Shown here piece after piece: positions 44,207 to 53,146 of a DNA stretch of 64,000 nt. Position 1 is the first letter of the stretch. Each line of letters begins with the position of its first letter. Below the pieces are notes generated by a model, which searched no databases, had not been told where the DNA came from, and saw only the letters and a list, made by a program, of their open reading frames with translations. The stretch is taken from assembly GCF_012272835.1 (NCBI RefSeq), contig NZ_JAAWWK010000001.1, positions 124,001 to 188,000 on the forward strand, read 5' to 3'. A program made the position numbers and the translations under genes. This stretch comes from Spongiibacter thalassae (lineage in GTDB: Bacteria; Pseudomonadota; Gammaproteobacteria; Pseudomonadales; Spongiibacteraceae).

Positions 44207-45318
44207 GCACCTGAAAACGAAGCGCGGGAGAGAATGGCCAAGAGGGAGGCAGGTTGCTATCTGAGCGAGAGGGCTGGTGGCCTGTCCAGATCCGGTAACC
44301 TGTAGAGCCACTCCCTGTTGTCTGGCTTTATTAATGCCCGCGCCCCTATCACCTGGACCAACCCCGCATTTGTCAGCCCACCGGCCGCCCCTCCACCATT
44401 GGCTGTCCCTAGACCATTTCCGACCTGATCGCAGGGTAGCGGAAAATAGCGTCTCACCTGAGAGGAGTAGGGCCGGGTTTCTACTTAACTATCGGTATCC
44501 ATTGCCTGCGTCTTCGGGTGCGCGCCGAGCTGCAATTCGCAATGCTGGGGTTGGTGTGTGCCCAATTTCAAATATTATCAATAAATATCAATAAGTTAGT
44601 GTGTTTTGGAATGGCCGCGCGATGCCTTCAGCAGCGTCCTTATTAAGGCGGCTTTCGAAACATTCCCTGAAATTTGCACTATCTGTGATCTTGCCTTGGG
44701 GCCATTTATGGGCCGCCGGAGGAGGGGGCGCGTGCCTGATTTGGCCGTGAATACTGGCGTCCGCCATCAGGTCTTTTTACTTGTTGCAATGCTTCCAATC
44801 AAAGCAGGTATTCCCTCTGTTGCAAAAATTATAGTAACATAGTAATACAATAGTGCAGTATGCCTGGTCGGTAGGTCGAGCTTGTTTGGGGCCAATGTGG
44901 CGTGAGCCGTCATTGCCAGCGACAGATTTGCCGAATAATGAATAATGAAAAGACGATGGGTAACACTAATTCTGCCCAAGAGATTCTCGCCGACAACCGC
45001 ATTGAATTCCTTAACTCGGACTGTAGTCGGGATTGAGAAAATGTCTCAGTGATAGCCCGTTCGTTAAATCAGTTTAACGACAAAGAGATTCCATCCGTGC
45101 ATGCTGTTGCGAGGAGTTTTAGTGCCGTGACTGCATTGGCATATCTCGCTGATATTGACAACAGTGAGGGTACTGAAGTGTTGCAAGTTTCACTGACCTT
45201 TTAGAGCAACTGGTCGCGATATCGTCTGAGGGTTAGATCGAATTGATGAGGGATTTCCCAGGCAAACGACTGAATGAGTAGTCGTGCTCTGTCGAATTAA
45301 ACAGTAAGGATAATTTGT
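44207..45318. other. 1.1-kb region without a recognisable gene
   Basis: Frames at 44277-44594 and 44606-44842 have no ribosome site or family features. Sequence composition changes near 44800 to AT-rich (TAGTAACATAGTAATACAATAG). The right end holds a conserved palindromic block (45043-45105). A 25-codon reading frame (GTG at 45127, stop at 45204) preceded by AGGAGT may be a leader peptide or chance. Confidence 0.45.
45061..45080. promoter_or_regulatory. Palindromic operator candidate, copy 1
   Basis: Perfect 8-bp arms TCGTTAAA / TTTAACGA around TCAG, 239 nt upstream of the wax ester synthase start. It lies within a ~63-nt block (45043-45105) conserved at 47801-47864. The dyad fits a TetR-type dimer site; the binding protein is unknown. 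Confidence 0.65.
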
Positions 45319-46764
45319 ATGAAACAACTTAGCGCCATGGACTCGGTATTTGTTTACAACGAGTCCTCAAGAACCCCGTTACATATTTCAAGTGTGTCCA
45401 TCTACGACCCTCCGGGGGAAGGGGAGAGCTCGGTCAGATTCAAAGACGTTTTGCAGCGATATGAAGAAAGGTTAGATAGGTCACCGGTCTTTCGTCGCAA
45501 ACTTTCGAGGGTGGTCTTTGATCTTGATACTCCTTACTGGATAGAAGATCCGGACTTCGATCTGGAGTACCACGTTCGTCATATTGCCCTGCCGTCGCCG
45601 GGTGATTGGCGTCAGTTGTGTATATTGATTGCCCGGCTCCATAGCCGACCCCTGGATCTCGGCAGGCCACCCTGGGAGGCTTATGTTATCGAGGGGCTTG
45701 ATAACATTAATGGTCTACCCAAAGGTAGCTGGGCAGTATTCAGCAAGACCCATCACGCCGCAATCGACGGCTCGACCGGCTCGCAAATGGGCGAAGCGCT
45801 GCATGATATTGAGCCGAAGCCGGTACTGAGTAAAACTATCGACAAATGGATGCCGGAAAGCGAACCTGGTCATTTCTCCAAACTGGGAAAAGCCTATATC
45901 AAGCTGTTTAAAACGCCTAAGCAAGTGAGCGCTTTAGTAAGACATGCGGTCAAGTCCCGAAGCGAAGAAGTCCGTGAGTTGCTTAAGGGAGCTGAGCAGG
46001 ACCACGACTTGAAAGTGCGAACACGGTTTAACGGCAATGTCAGCCCACACCGTGTATTCGGTGGTTTGCGTATGGAATTGGCTCAGCTGAAAGCCATTAA
46101 GAATGCAGCAGGTAATTGCACGCTGAACGACGTCATGCTGAGCATTGTCGGCGGCACAATGCGGCATTATCTCAGCGAGAAGGGAGAATTGCCGGATAGT
46201 TCGTTGGTGTCCCTGGTGCCGATAAGTACGCGAACCAAAGACAATGTCAACGCAGAAGGCGGTAATGAAGCTTCTACGATGAATGTGAGCCTGCGTACTG
46301 ATATTGCTGATCCGCTGGAGCGGGCCAGAGCAATCAATGAGGATGCTGTTCGATCCAAGGTCTACGCACAAGCGATTGGCATTGAACGTATTTCCACCGT
46401 GATAGATTCGATTCCCACGAGTTTAATGTCGCTGGGGATGAGGGTGGCGGCCGATACGGGCTTGCAGTCGAAAGCGCCGATGCCGCATACCACGGTTACC
46501 AATGTCCCTGGGCCGCAGTTTCCACTGTATTTTTGTGGAGCCAAGGTCTCTTTGGCTATGGGGCTTGGTTGTCTGATGGATGGCCAGGGTTTGTTTCATA
46601 CCGTGACCAGTTACAACGGTTATGCTTCATTGACCTTCGTCTCATGTCGGAAAATCATGGACGACCCGGAATTTTATCACCAGTGTATTAATCGTTCCCT
46701 TCAGGAGCATATTGATGCCGTCGATGTGTTGGCCACGACAACGCGTAAAAAAGAAAGTGCATAG
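45319..46764 (+). CDS. Wax ester synthase/diacylglycerol acyltransferase
   Basis: 481 residues, typical WS/DGAT length. The catalytic motif HHAAIDG (HHxxxDG) is near residue 145 and the conserved NVPGP near 396. These enzymes transfer an acyl group from acyl-CoA to a fatty alcohol (wax ester) or diacylglycerol (triacylglycerol). They act at the inner membrane and lipid droplets. An AAGGA-type site precedes the ATG. A palindromic operator lies upstream and an alpha/beta hydrolase follows after 12 nt. Confidence 0.95.
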   Translation: MKQLSAMDSVFVYNESSRTPLHISSVSIYDPPGEGESSVRFKDVLQRYEERLDRSPVFRRKLSRVVFDLDTPYWIEDPDFDLEYHVRHIALPSPGDWRQLCILIARLHSRPLDLGRPPWEAYVIEGLDNINGLPKGSWAVFSKTHHAAIDGSTGSQMGEALHDIEPKPVLSKTIDKWMPESEPGHFSKLGKAYIKLFKTPKQVSALVRHAVKSRSEEVRELLKGAEQDHDLKVRTRFNGNVSPHRVFGGLRMELAQLKAIKNAAGNCTLNDVMLSIVGGTMRHYLSEKGELPDSSLVSLVPISTRTKDNVNAEGGNEASTMNVSLRTDIADPLERARAINEDAVRSKVYAQAIGIERISTVIDSIPTSLMSLGMRVAADTGLQSKAPMPHTTVTNVPGPQFPLYFCGAKVSLAMGLGCLMDGQGLFHTVTSYNGYASLTFVSCRKIMDDPEFYHQCINRSLQEHIDAVDVLATTTRKKESA

Positions 46765-46776
46765 GTAGGCAGAGAT

Positions 46777-47685
46777 ATGACTGAAAAAATAATTAAGGCC
46801 AACGGCATCGACATTGCCTACGAAGAGTTCGGTGACCGTAGCAATCCGACCATTCTGTTGGTGATGGGGCTGGGAGCACAGATGACTCTCTGGCCTTTAT
46901 CCTTTTGCGAGGGCCTTGTATCCCAAGGTTATCATGTTTTGCGCTTCGATAATCGGGATGTCGGCCTTTCTGAAAAATTTGATCACAGTGGTCAGCCAAA
47001 TATGTTGCTCGTGGGTATGGGGTCGTTTTTCGGCTTGCCCGTACCGGTGCCGTATAGCCTCACGGATATGACCGAAGACGCGGTTGGTTTGCTGGATGCA
47101 TTGGATATCGACGCCGTACATATTGTCGGGGCCTCACTTGGCGGCATGATCGCCCAGTTATTTGCTGCGCATTACCCCAGCCGATGCCTGTCGTTGACAT
47201 CGATGATGTCGAGCAGCGGCCGACTTGGGTTGCCAAGTCCGAAGCCAAAGGTCTTCAGGCAATTGATGAGCCGACCGATGACTAACGACATGGAGCGTCG
47301 CTTGGCGCACGGAGTCAAGATGTATCGCCTGATCGGTAGCCCTAAGTTCCCCACTTCGGAAGAAGATGCGAGGACGCTAATCATCGAATCTTCCCGTCGT
47401 TCGAACTATACCTTCGGCTATTCACGGCAACTCGCGGCCGCATTCGCCGGCGGTAGCCGTATACGGCTTCTGAGGCGCATCCAGGCTCCGAGTCTGGTAT
47501 TACATGGTAAGAATGACCCCTTGATTCCAGTGGCGCATGGTGTCGATACCGCGCGCTGGATTCCGCGTGCACAGTTGGAAATTATTGACGGTTGGGGGCA
47601 CGACTTGCCGAAACCGTTGGTGCCACGGATTGTGGACATGATTGCCGAACACGCCTCCGGTAGTAAAAAGGCCATAAGAGCCTAG
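46777..47685 (+). CDS. Alpha/beta hydrolase
   Basis: 302 residues. The fold is shown by LLVMGLGAQMTLWPLSF (oxyanion region), VGASLGGMIAQ (nucleophile elbow near residue 115), DPLIPVAHG (acid region) and DGWGHDLPKPL (His near 270). It follows the wax ester synthase by 12 nt, probably in one transcript, and could hydrolyse esters made or imported here. The substrate is not determinable from sequence. Confidence 0.9.
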   Translation: MTEKIIKANGIDIAYEEFGDRSNPTILLVMGLGAQMTLWPLSFCEGLVSQGYHVLRFDNRDVGLSEKFDHSGQPNMLLVGMGSFFGLPVPVPYSLTDMTEDAVGLLDALDIDAVHIVGASLGGMIAQLFAAHYPSRCLSLTSMMSSSGRLGLPSPKPKVFRQLMSRPMTNDMERRLAHGVKMYRLIGSPKFPTSEEDARTLIIESSRRSNYTFGYSRQLAAAFAGGSRIRLLRRIQAPSLVLHGKNDPLIPVAHGVDTARWIPRAQLEIIDGWGHDLPKPLVPRIVDMIAEHASGSKKAIRA

Positions 47686-47819
47686 CCAGGAAATATCACC
47701 CGTCGCCAGGAATTCCAGCGAGCGCTGCTGCGTTCAGGCACGTCTCGCAACTGAGAGCACTGTCGCAGCAGTGGGTGCCTTGATGCTGGTTTAAAATAAC
47801 GTCTCTTGAATAGCGCTGT

Positions 47820-47839
47820 TCGTTAAACCAGTTTAACGA
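47820..47839. promoter_or_regulatory. Palindromic operator candidate, copy 2
   Basis: TCGTTAAA / TTTAACGA around CCAG, 349 nt upstream of the fused acyl-CoA dehydrogenase. The surrounding 47801-47864 block matches copy 1, including CATCSGTGCATGCT downstream. A 15-codon frame (GTG at 47897, stop at 47944) with GGAGT upstream follows. Confidence 0.65.
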
Positions 47840-48187
47840 CACAAAGACTCCATCGGTGCATGCTAGTGGGATGCGGTTTATAGGAGTCTTGGCAGCGTGA
47901 ACACAAAAAGCATTGAACAACGTTTTCCTTCGCTGGCGAGGTAGCCTTGCTGGCTCGCTGGCTGGCTGGCGGCAGCGGCGGCGAGATGACTGCTCAGAAG
48001 CAGCTCAGCACCGCTGCCAAGGTCTACATTACCCCTCGAAAACACGAAAATCTCGACCAGAAGGTCACTGAATCAGGTCACTCATGTGAGTGCATTGGGC
48101 TGCTTGCTGATGTGGGCAGCAGTGCGGATATTAATGCACTGCTTTTAAGCATCTTTAAGTTCCATAGTATTTAGAAAGGTATATGCA

Positions 48188-50554
48188 ATGAATCTGGAAT
48201 TTTCCGAAGACGATAAACTCATCCAGGGCCAGGTAGAGAAATACCTGTCCAGGCACTGCGGCATCGATGAAGTTCGTACTGTACTGGACGGCGAGAAGAC
48301 GTTTTCCGAGGAGGTCTGGCGCGGGCTGGGCGAAATGGGGCTGATGGGGATGAATGTCCCGGCTGAGTATGGCGGCGTGGATAGCGGCTACAAAAGTCTT
48401 TGCCTGGTGGCGCAAAGTATTGGTAAGTATGCGGCACCAATACCTTTTTCATCGACCGTCTACCTCGTCACTGAAGCGGTATTGCAGTTCGGTAGCGAGC
48501 AGCAAAAGAGTGAATGGCTGCCTAAGCTGGCCAGTGGCGAGCTCATCGGTGCTCTGGCAGTGACCGAAAGTCTTGAGCAGATAAGCGCAACGAATATACG
48601 CTGCGCGGTGACTGACGGAGCCTTGAGCGGTCATAAATTGGCCGTCGCGGAAGGCGGTATAGCGGATGTTGCAGTTGTGCTGGCCAAGGGTGACAACGGC
48701 CCGGCGATGTACCTCGTTGATTTGAATGGGCCGGGAATTGAGCGAAGTGCTGTGAGTGCCGTTGATCCCACTCGGAATACCGCGCAAATCAGCTTTGAAA
48801 ATGCCGGTGCAGACCTGCTCGGTGTTGATGGCGAGGGCTGGGACCAGCTTGAGCGTCTTTATGACCGAGCCGCGGTGTTGTTCGCCTTTGAACAAATTGG
48901 CGGCGCACAGGCGGCGCTAGATATGGCCGTGAATTACGCTAAGGAGCGTTACGCATTTGGCCGACCTATCGGTTCATTTCAGGCGCTCAAACACATGATG
49001 GCCGATATGTACACGTCGCTCAGATTGGCTGAGTCCAACTGTTTCGCTGCGGCCACCGCGCTGGCAGAGCAGTCTGATGATTTACCGCTTGTGGCGGCAA
49101 CGGCGAGAGTGGGGGCTATCAAAGCATTTCAACTCTGCGCTAAGGACAATATCCAGGTTCACGGCGGTATGGGCTTTACCTGGGAGTTTGATTGCCACAT
49201 CTATTACCGACGCTCCAATTACCAGACGCTGGAGCTGGGCGGCCTGAGTGTATGGGAGAGCCGCTTGGTCGAGTCGCTGTCTGCTCAAGAGGTAGGGGCC
49301 GAGAATACAGTCGTAGAGGACGCAGACGAAGAGAGCCGCGCGTTCAGGGCAGAGGCTCGGGCCTGGCTTAAAGATAACGTTCCCACTCATCTGGAGCAGG
49401 AGCTCAAAACAAGTGTGTTCGGCGCTAAGTTTAATTTCGGTGATGAGGATCCCCTCGAAGTAACAAGGGCATGGCAGCGGAAAAAGGCGGAAAACGGCTG
49501 GGCTGTGCTGATGTGGCCAAAAGAGTACGGTGGACGCGGTGCCACACCAATGCAAAACATTATCTGGAGGCAGGAAGAGGGCGACTACGGCAAGCTCTCC
49601 GAAAGGTTCCTCATTGGCCATGGAATGTGCGGGCCGACCCTGATGGCCTATGCTTCTGAGGAGCAGAAGAAGCGCTATCTCCCCAAGATCGCGAGTGGTG
49701 AAGAGGTGTGGTGCCAGTTGTTCTCTGAGCCTGGCAGTGGCTCAGACTTGGCGGGCTTGCGAACCAAGGCTGTTAAAGACGGTGATGACTGGGTGGTCAA
49801 TGGACAGAAAATCTGGACCTCTGAGGCCCATAACTCCGATTACGGCATCTTGATTACACGCACCGACCCCACCGTGCCGAAGCACAAAGGGCTAACCATG
49901 TTCTTTGTCGATATGCGGTCAGAGGGCGTTGATGTGCGGCCGATCAAACAGATCAATGGCGGCAGCTCCTTCAACGAGGTCTATTTCGATAATGTACGGA
50001 TACCCGACGCCCAGCGCCTGGGTGAAGTGGGTGACGGTTGGCGGGTGTCTCTCACAACCCTGATGAACGAGCGCTTGGCCATTGGCGGCGCCATCAATAC
50101 CGGCGTGCCGGAGTTTATTGACTTGGTCAGAAGCCTGGTACTCGACAGTGAGCAGGCCATCGATCGCGCCGATGTGAGGGCCAGTCTTGCTGGCTTTTAT
50201 GTGAAGGCCGCTGGCCTGAAAAACTCGGGCAATCGCGCAATCAATCTGGTTGCAAAGGGTGGTACTCCGGGGCCTGAAAACTCCATCGGTAAACTGGTTG
50301 CCGGTGAGCTTTTGCAGGAAGTTACCAAATACGCCATGGACCTGCAGGGTTTTGGCGCGGTGATTGATGACCCCAATATTGCAGACGGGCAAGCGCGATT
50401 TCAGGCCATTTTAATGCGTTCACCCGCTGTTCGAATCGAAGGTGGCACCGACCAGATCCTGCGCAACATCATCTCTGAGCGAGTGCTTGGCTTGCCCGAG
50501 GAGATGCGCGCCGACAAGGGGCTGGCATTCGAGGATATCCCGACCGGGCGCTAG
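48188..50554 (+). CDS. Fused two-domain acyl-CoA dehydrogenase
   Basis: 788 residues, twice the normal ACAD length. Residues 1 to ~375 form one complete ACAD (NVPAEYGGVDSG; FGRPIGSFQALKHMMADMY; VHGGMGFTWEFD) without the active-site tail. Residues ~390-788 form a second (WPKEYGGRGATPMQ; FSEPGSGSDLAGLRT; VNGQKIWTSEAHNSDY) ending with IEGGTDQILRNIISERVLG. The order is partner-type then catalytic-type, opposite to the gene order in the two split pairs of this window. The first ATG after the ribosome site is used. A palindromic operator candidate lies upstream. Confidence 0.94.
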   Translation: MNLEFSEDDKLIQGQVEKYLSRHCGIDEVRTVLDGEKTFSEEVWRGLGEMGLMGMNVPAEYGGVDSGYKSLCLVAQSIGKYAAPIPFSSTVYLVTEAVLQFGSEQQKSEWLPKLASGELIGALAVTESLEQISATNIRCAVTDGALSGHKLAVAEGGIADVAVVLAKGDNGPAMYLVDLNGPGIERSAVSAVDPTRNTAQISFENAGADLLGVDGEGWDQLERLYDRAAVLFAFEQIGGAQAALDMAVNYAKERYAFGRPIGSFQALKHMMADMYTSLRLAESNCFAAATALAEQSDDLPLVAATARVGAIKAFQLCAKDNIQVHGGMGFTWEFDCHIYYRRSNYQTLELGGLSVWESRLVESLSAQEVGAENTVVEDADEESRAFRAEARAWLKDNVPTHLEQELKTSVFGAKFNFGDEDPLEVTRAWQRKKAENGWAVLMWPKEYGGRGATPMQNIIWRQEEGDYGKLSERFLIGHGMCGPTLMAYASEEQKKRYLPKIASGEEVWCQLFSEPGSGSDLAGLRTKAVKDGDDWVVNGQKIWTSEAHNSDYGILITRTDPTVPKHKGLTMFFVDMRSEGVDVRPIKQINGGSSFNEVYFDNVRIPDAQRLGEVGDGWRVSLTTLMNERLAIGGAINTGVPEFIDLVRSLVLDSEQAIDRADVRASLAGFYVKAAGLKNSGNRAINLVAKGGTPGPENSIGKLVAGELLQEVTKYAMDLQGFGAVIDDPNIADGQARFQAILMRSPAVRIEGGTDQILRNIISERVLGLPEEMRADKGLAFEDIPTGR

Positions 50555-50617
50555 CCCGGAAAATTCGCTGGTCATTGATGGCGGCAGGGAAATCACATTT
50601 TTAAGAGGTCGAGTGGC

Positions 50618-51382
50618 ATGAGTGTATTACTGAGCGAGACCGAGAGCGGCGTTACCACGGTCACACTGAACAGGCCGGATCAACTGAACGCGCTGTCGGG
50701 GGAATTGAGAGCAGCCCTGGTGGAGGAGTTTGTCAGGCTGGCCAGGGACCCGGATACTCAGGTGATTGTCCTTACCGGTGCAGGACGAGCGTTCTCCGCG
50801 GGCCTTGATCTTAAGGAGCTGGGGGAGACTGGTCTTCCGAGTGAGGAGCTGGGCGGCATCGATGTTCAGGACGCCATTTGCAGTGTCGGCAAGCCGATTA
50901 TTGGTGCCATCAATGGCTTTGCGGTGACCGGTGGTTTCGAAATAGCCCTGATGTGCGACATATTGGTTGCATCGGAAAAGGCGAAGTTTGCCGACACCCA
51001 CACTCGCATTGGCGTGGTTCCGGGCTGGGGCCTGACGCAGCGTCTGGCGCGCTTGGTCGGCCCATCACGAGCCAAGGAGCTGAGCTTTAGTGCCGCTTAT
51101 CTGGATGCTGACACGGCGGCGAGTTGGGGTTTGGTTAACCGCGTCCTACCGGCGGAAGAATTGCTGCCATACTGCTTACAACTGGCTCGCGAGATCCAGT
51201 TAGCAGATCGCGCAACCCTTCAGGCGGTGCAGCACCTGATTGACTACACCCTGGACCATGGCCTGGAACAAGGCCTTGTGGAGGAAAGCCGGCTCAGCAA
51301 AGCGCACGCGGCAAATGTCAGCGCAGCTTCTCTGGAGGATCGTCGGGGGCAGGTCGTCGACGCCGGACGGAAAAAGAGCTAG
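50618..51382 (+). CDS. Enoyl-CoA hydratase family protein
   Basis: 254 residues of crotonase fold (TVTLNRPDQLNALS; oxyanion GAGRAFSAGLDL). The first catalytic Glu is retained in FEIALMCD, but the second position is His in ADTHTRIG rather than a PEILLG-type Glu. The trimer/CoA motif GVVPGWGLTQRLARLVG is present. It is the first of three consecutive crotonases downstream of the fused dehydrogenase, which suggests sequential hydration, isomerisation or ring-opening steps. Confidence 0.93.
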   Translation: MSVLLSETESGVTTVTLNRPDQLNALSGELRAALVEEFVRLARDPDTQVIVLTGAGRAFSAGLDLKELGETGLPSEELGGIDVQDAICSVGKPIIGAINGFAVTGGFEIALMCDILVASEKAKFADTHTRIGVVPGWGLTQRLARLVGPSRAKELSFSAAYLDADTAASWGLVNRVLPAEELLPYCLQLAREIQLADRATLQAVQHLIDYTLDHGLEQGLVEESRLSKAHAANVSAASLEDRRGQVVDAGRKKS

Positions 51383-51469
51383 CCGCGGCGCGGAAATCAC
51401 CGCTAAGCGGGCTATTGATCAAGGCTGCTGTCTGACTGCGAGCCTGTAAAAATAATCGGAGAATATATT

Positions 51470-52228
51470 GTGAGCGATCAACAACCTGTACTGACTGAAA
51501 TAGCCGACGGCGTCATGCTGATTACCCTCAATCGCCCTGCCAGTCTCAACGCCATGTCCGGGGGGCTGGTGGATGGTCTGTCAGCCGCCTTGAACCAGGC
51601 GGACAGCAATGATGATGTGCGGGTTATTGTCCTTACCGGCGCGGGCCGGGCATTTTGTGCCGGTGTGGATCTCAAGGAATTGAGCGAGGGTGGCTCTGTG
51701 TTGGACGATGATGTCAGCCTTACCGGCGCGTTTGCCAATTGCCGCAAGCCCCTGATTGGTGCCATTAATGGAGCGGCGTTCACTGGCGGTCTGGAAATGG
51801 CACTTAACTGTGATTTTCTCTATGCCGCGAACACCGCCCGCTTTGGTGATACCCACGCCAAGGTGGGGTTGATGCCGACCTGGGGCATGTCGCAGCGGCT
51901 TTCCCGCATTATTGGCATCAATCGCGCGCGCGAAATGAGTTTGTCGGGCAGCCCGATAGATGCGCAGACGGCGTTTGAGTGGGGGCTGGTCAACAAGATC
52001 TGCAGCGGCGAGAGTGTATTGCAAGAAGCCATGGATAAGGCTCGGGAAATTGCCGAAAACCATGCTGATGCCGTGGTCGGTATCAGAAAACTGATGAACG
52101 ATGGTTGGGAAACCAGCCTGGCAGGTGGTTTGGAGCTGGAGGATAAATTGTCCCGTCCCTTTAACGACGCAGTTGACTTCTCTGCCATGGCTGGTCGGCT
52201 TGGGCAGGTCAAAAAAAGTAATCGCTAA
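51470..52228 (+). CDS. Enoyl-CoA hydratase family protein
   Basis: 252 residues, similar in plan to the preceding gene (LITLNRPASLNAMS; GAGRAFCAGVDL; FTGGLEMALNCD). The second catalytic position again reads GDTHAKVG, so His replaces Glu. The GTG at 51470 follows CGGAGA at suitable spacing. It may be a duplicate of 50618 that diverged for a different chain length or stereochemistry. Confidence 0.93.
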   Translation: MSDQQPVLTEIADGVMLITLNRPASLNAMSGGLVDGLSAALNQADSNDDVRVIVLTGAGRAFCAGVDLKELSEGGSVLDDDVSLTGAFANCRKPLIGAINGAAFTGGLEMALNCDFLYAANTARFGDTHAKVGLMPTWGMSQRLSRIIGINRAREMSLSGSPIDAQTAFEWGLVNKICSGESVLQEAMDKAREIAENHADAVVGIRKLMNDGWETSLAGGLELEDKLSRPFNDAVDFSAMAGRLGQVKKSNR

Positions 52229-52248
52229 TCATATCCAGAGAGATTTTT

Positions 52249-53064
52249 ATGAGCAGAACATCGTTTGAAACCCTGGTAGTCGAGGAGAAGGGGGCCGTTG
52301 ATTGGTTGACCCTCAATCGGCCGGATTCCTTGAACGCCCTAAACCCAACTATGATTGCAGAATTAACGAGCTATTTTCGCGATCTGGCCACCCGCCCTGA
52401 CCGTCGTATTGTGGTGCTTCGGGGGGCTGGTCGAGCGTTCTGTGCGGGCTTGGACATCAAAGCCAGCGGCAGCGCAGCGGACGCGCTGGAATTGGGCACA
52501 GTGCAGGAGGGTCTGGTCACACAGCGAACGACTGCCGAGATTTACCTGGCCATGCGTCGCTGTCCGCAGCCTATTGTTTCCCTGATCAGTGGGGCGGCTT
52601 GCGGTGGCGGCTTTTCCTTGGCGATGGCTTCCGACATTCGAATTGCGGACACGACCGCGAAGATGAACTGCGCCTATATCCGCATTGGCCTGGGTGGCTG
52701 TGATATGGGCTCGTCTTACTTTTTGCCCCGTCTGGTGGGCGCTTCTTTGGCCGCCGAGTTGATTCTCACCGGCAAGTTCATTGGGGCTGAGCGCGCCTTG
52801 TCGTTGGGGCTTGTATCGCAGGTGGTTGAGCCAGGCCAACTTGAAGCGGCGGTGGAAGAAGATCTGCAACTGATGTTGACCAATTCACCCCTGGGTTTAC
52901 GTTTGTCCAAGGAAGCCTTGAACGTAAATATTGATACCGGCTGCCTGGAGGCGGCTATCGCACTGGAGGATCGCAACCAGATACTCTGTGCGCAGACCGC
53001 AGACTCCCAAGAGGGTATGGCGGCCTTTGCTGAGCGACGCCAACCTACCTATAAAGATGCCTAG
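52249..53064 (+). CDS. Crotonase family protein with altered active site
   Basis: 271 residues (WLTLNRPDSLNALN; GAGRAFCAGLDIKASG). Unlike its two upstream neighbours it lacks both catalytic Glu residues: ACGGGFSLAMASD has Ser, and MNCAYIRIGLGGCDMGSSY has no Glu. The AYIRIGLGGCDMG pattern is seen in a distinct crotonase branch whose reaction is not a simple hydration. It lies 20 nt downstream of the second crotonase, so all three are likely co-transcribed. Confidence 0.9.
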   Translation: MSRTSFETLVVEEKGAVDWLTLNRPDSLNALNPTMIAELTSYFRDLATRPDRRIVVLRGAGRAFCAGLDIKASGSAADALELGTVQEGLVTQRTTAEIYLAMRRCPQPIVSLISGAACGGGFSLAMASDIRIADTTAKMNCAYIRIGLGGCDMGSSYFLPRLVGASLAAELILTGKFIGAERALSLGLVSQVVEPGQLEAAVEEDLQLMLTNSPLGLRLSKEALNVNIDTGCLEAAIALEDRNQILCAQTADSQEGMAAFAERRQPTYKDA

Positions 53065-53146
53065 CGGCCCTAAGTCGCAGGCCGCAGGTCCTTGAGTGGG
53101 GCCTTCAGCCTGCATCCTCCCGGTATTCGCCCAAGGGGTGAAATGT

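Noticed and set aside
44277-44842. Two ORFs in the 1.1-kb gap before the wax ester synthase
   Set aside because: They have Pro/Arg-rich random-looking sequence and no ribosome site or homology signal.
53064-53085. GCGGCC/GGCCGC hairpin after the third crotonase
   Set aside because: It has only a 6-bp stem, a 10-nt loop and no T-tract, and could be chance in GC-rich sequence.
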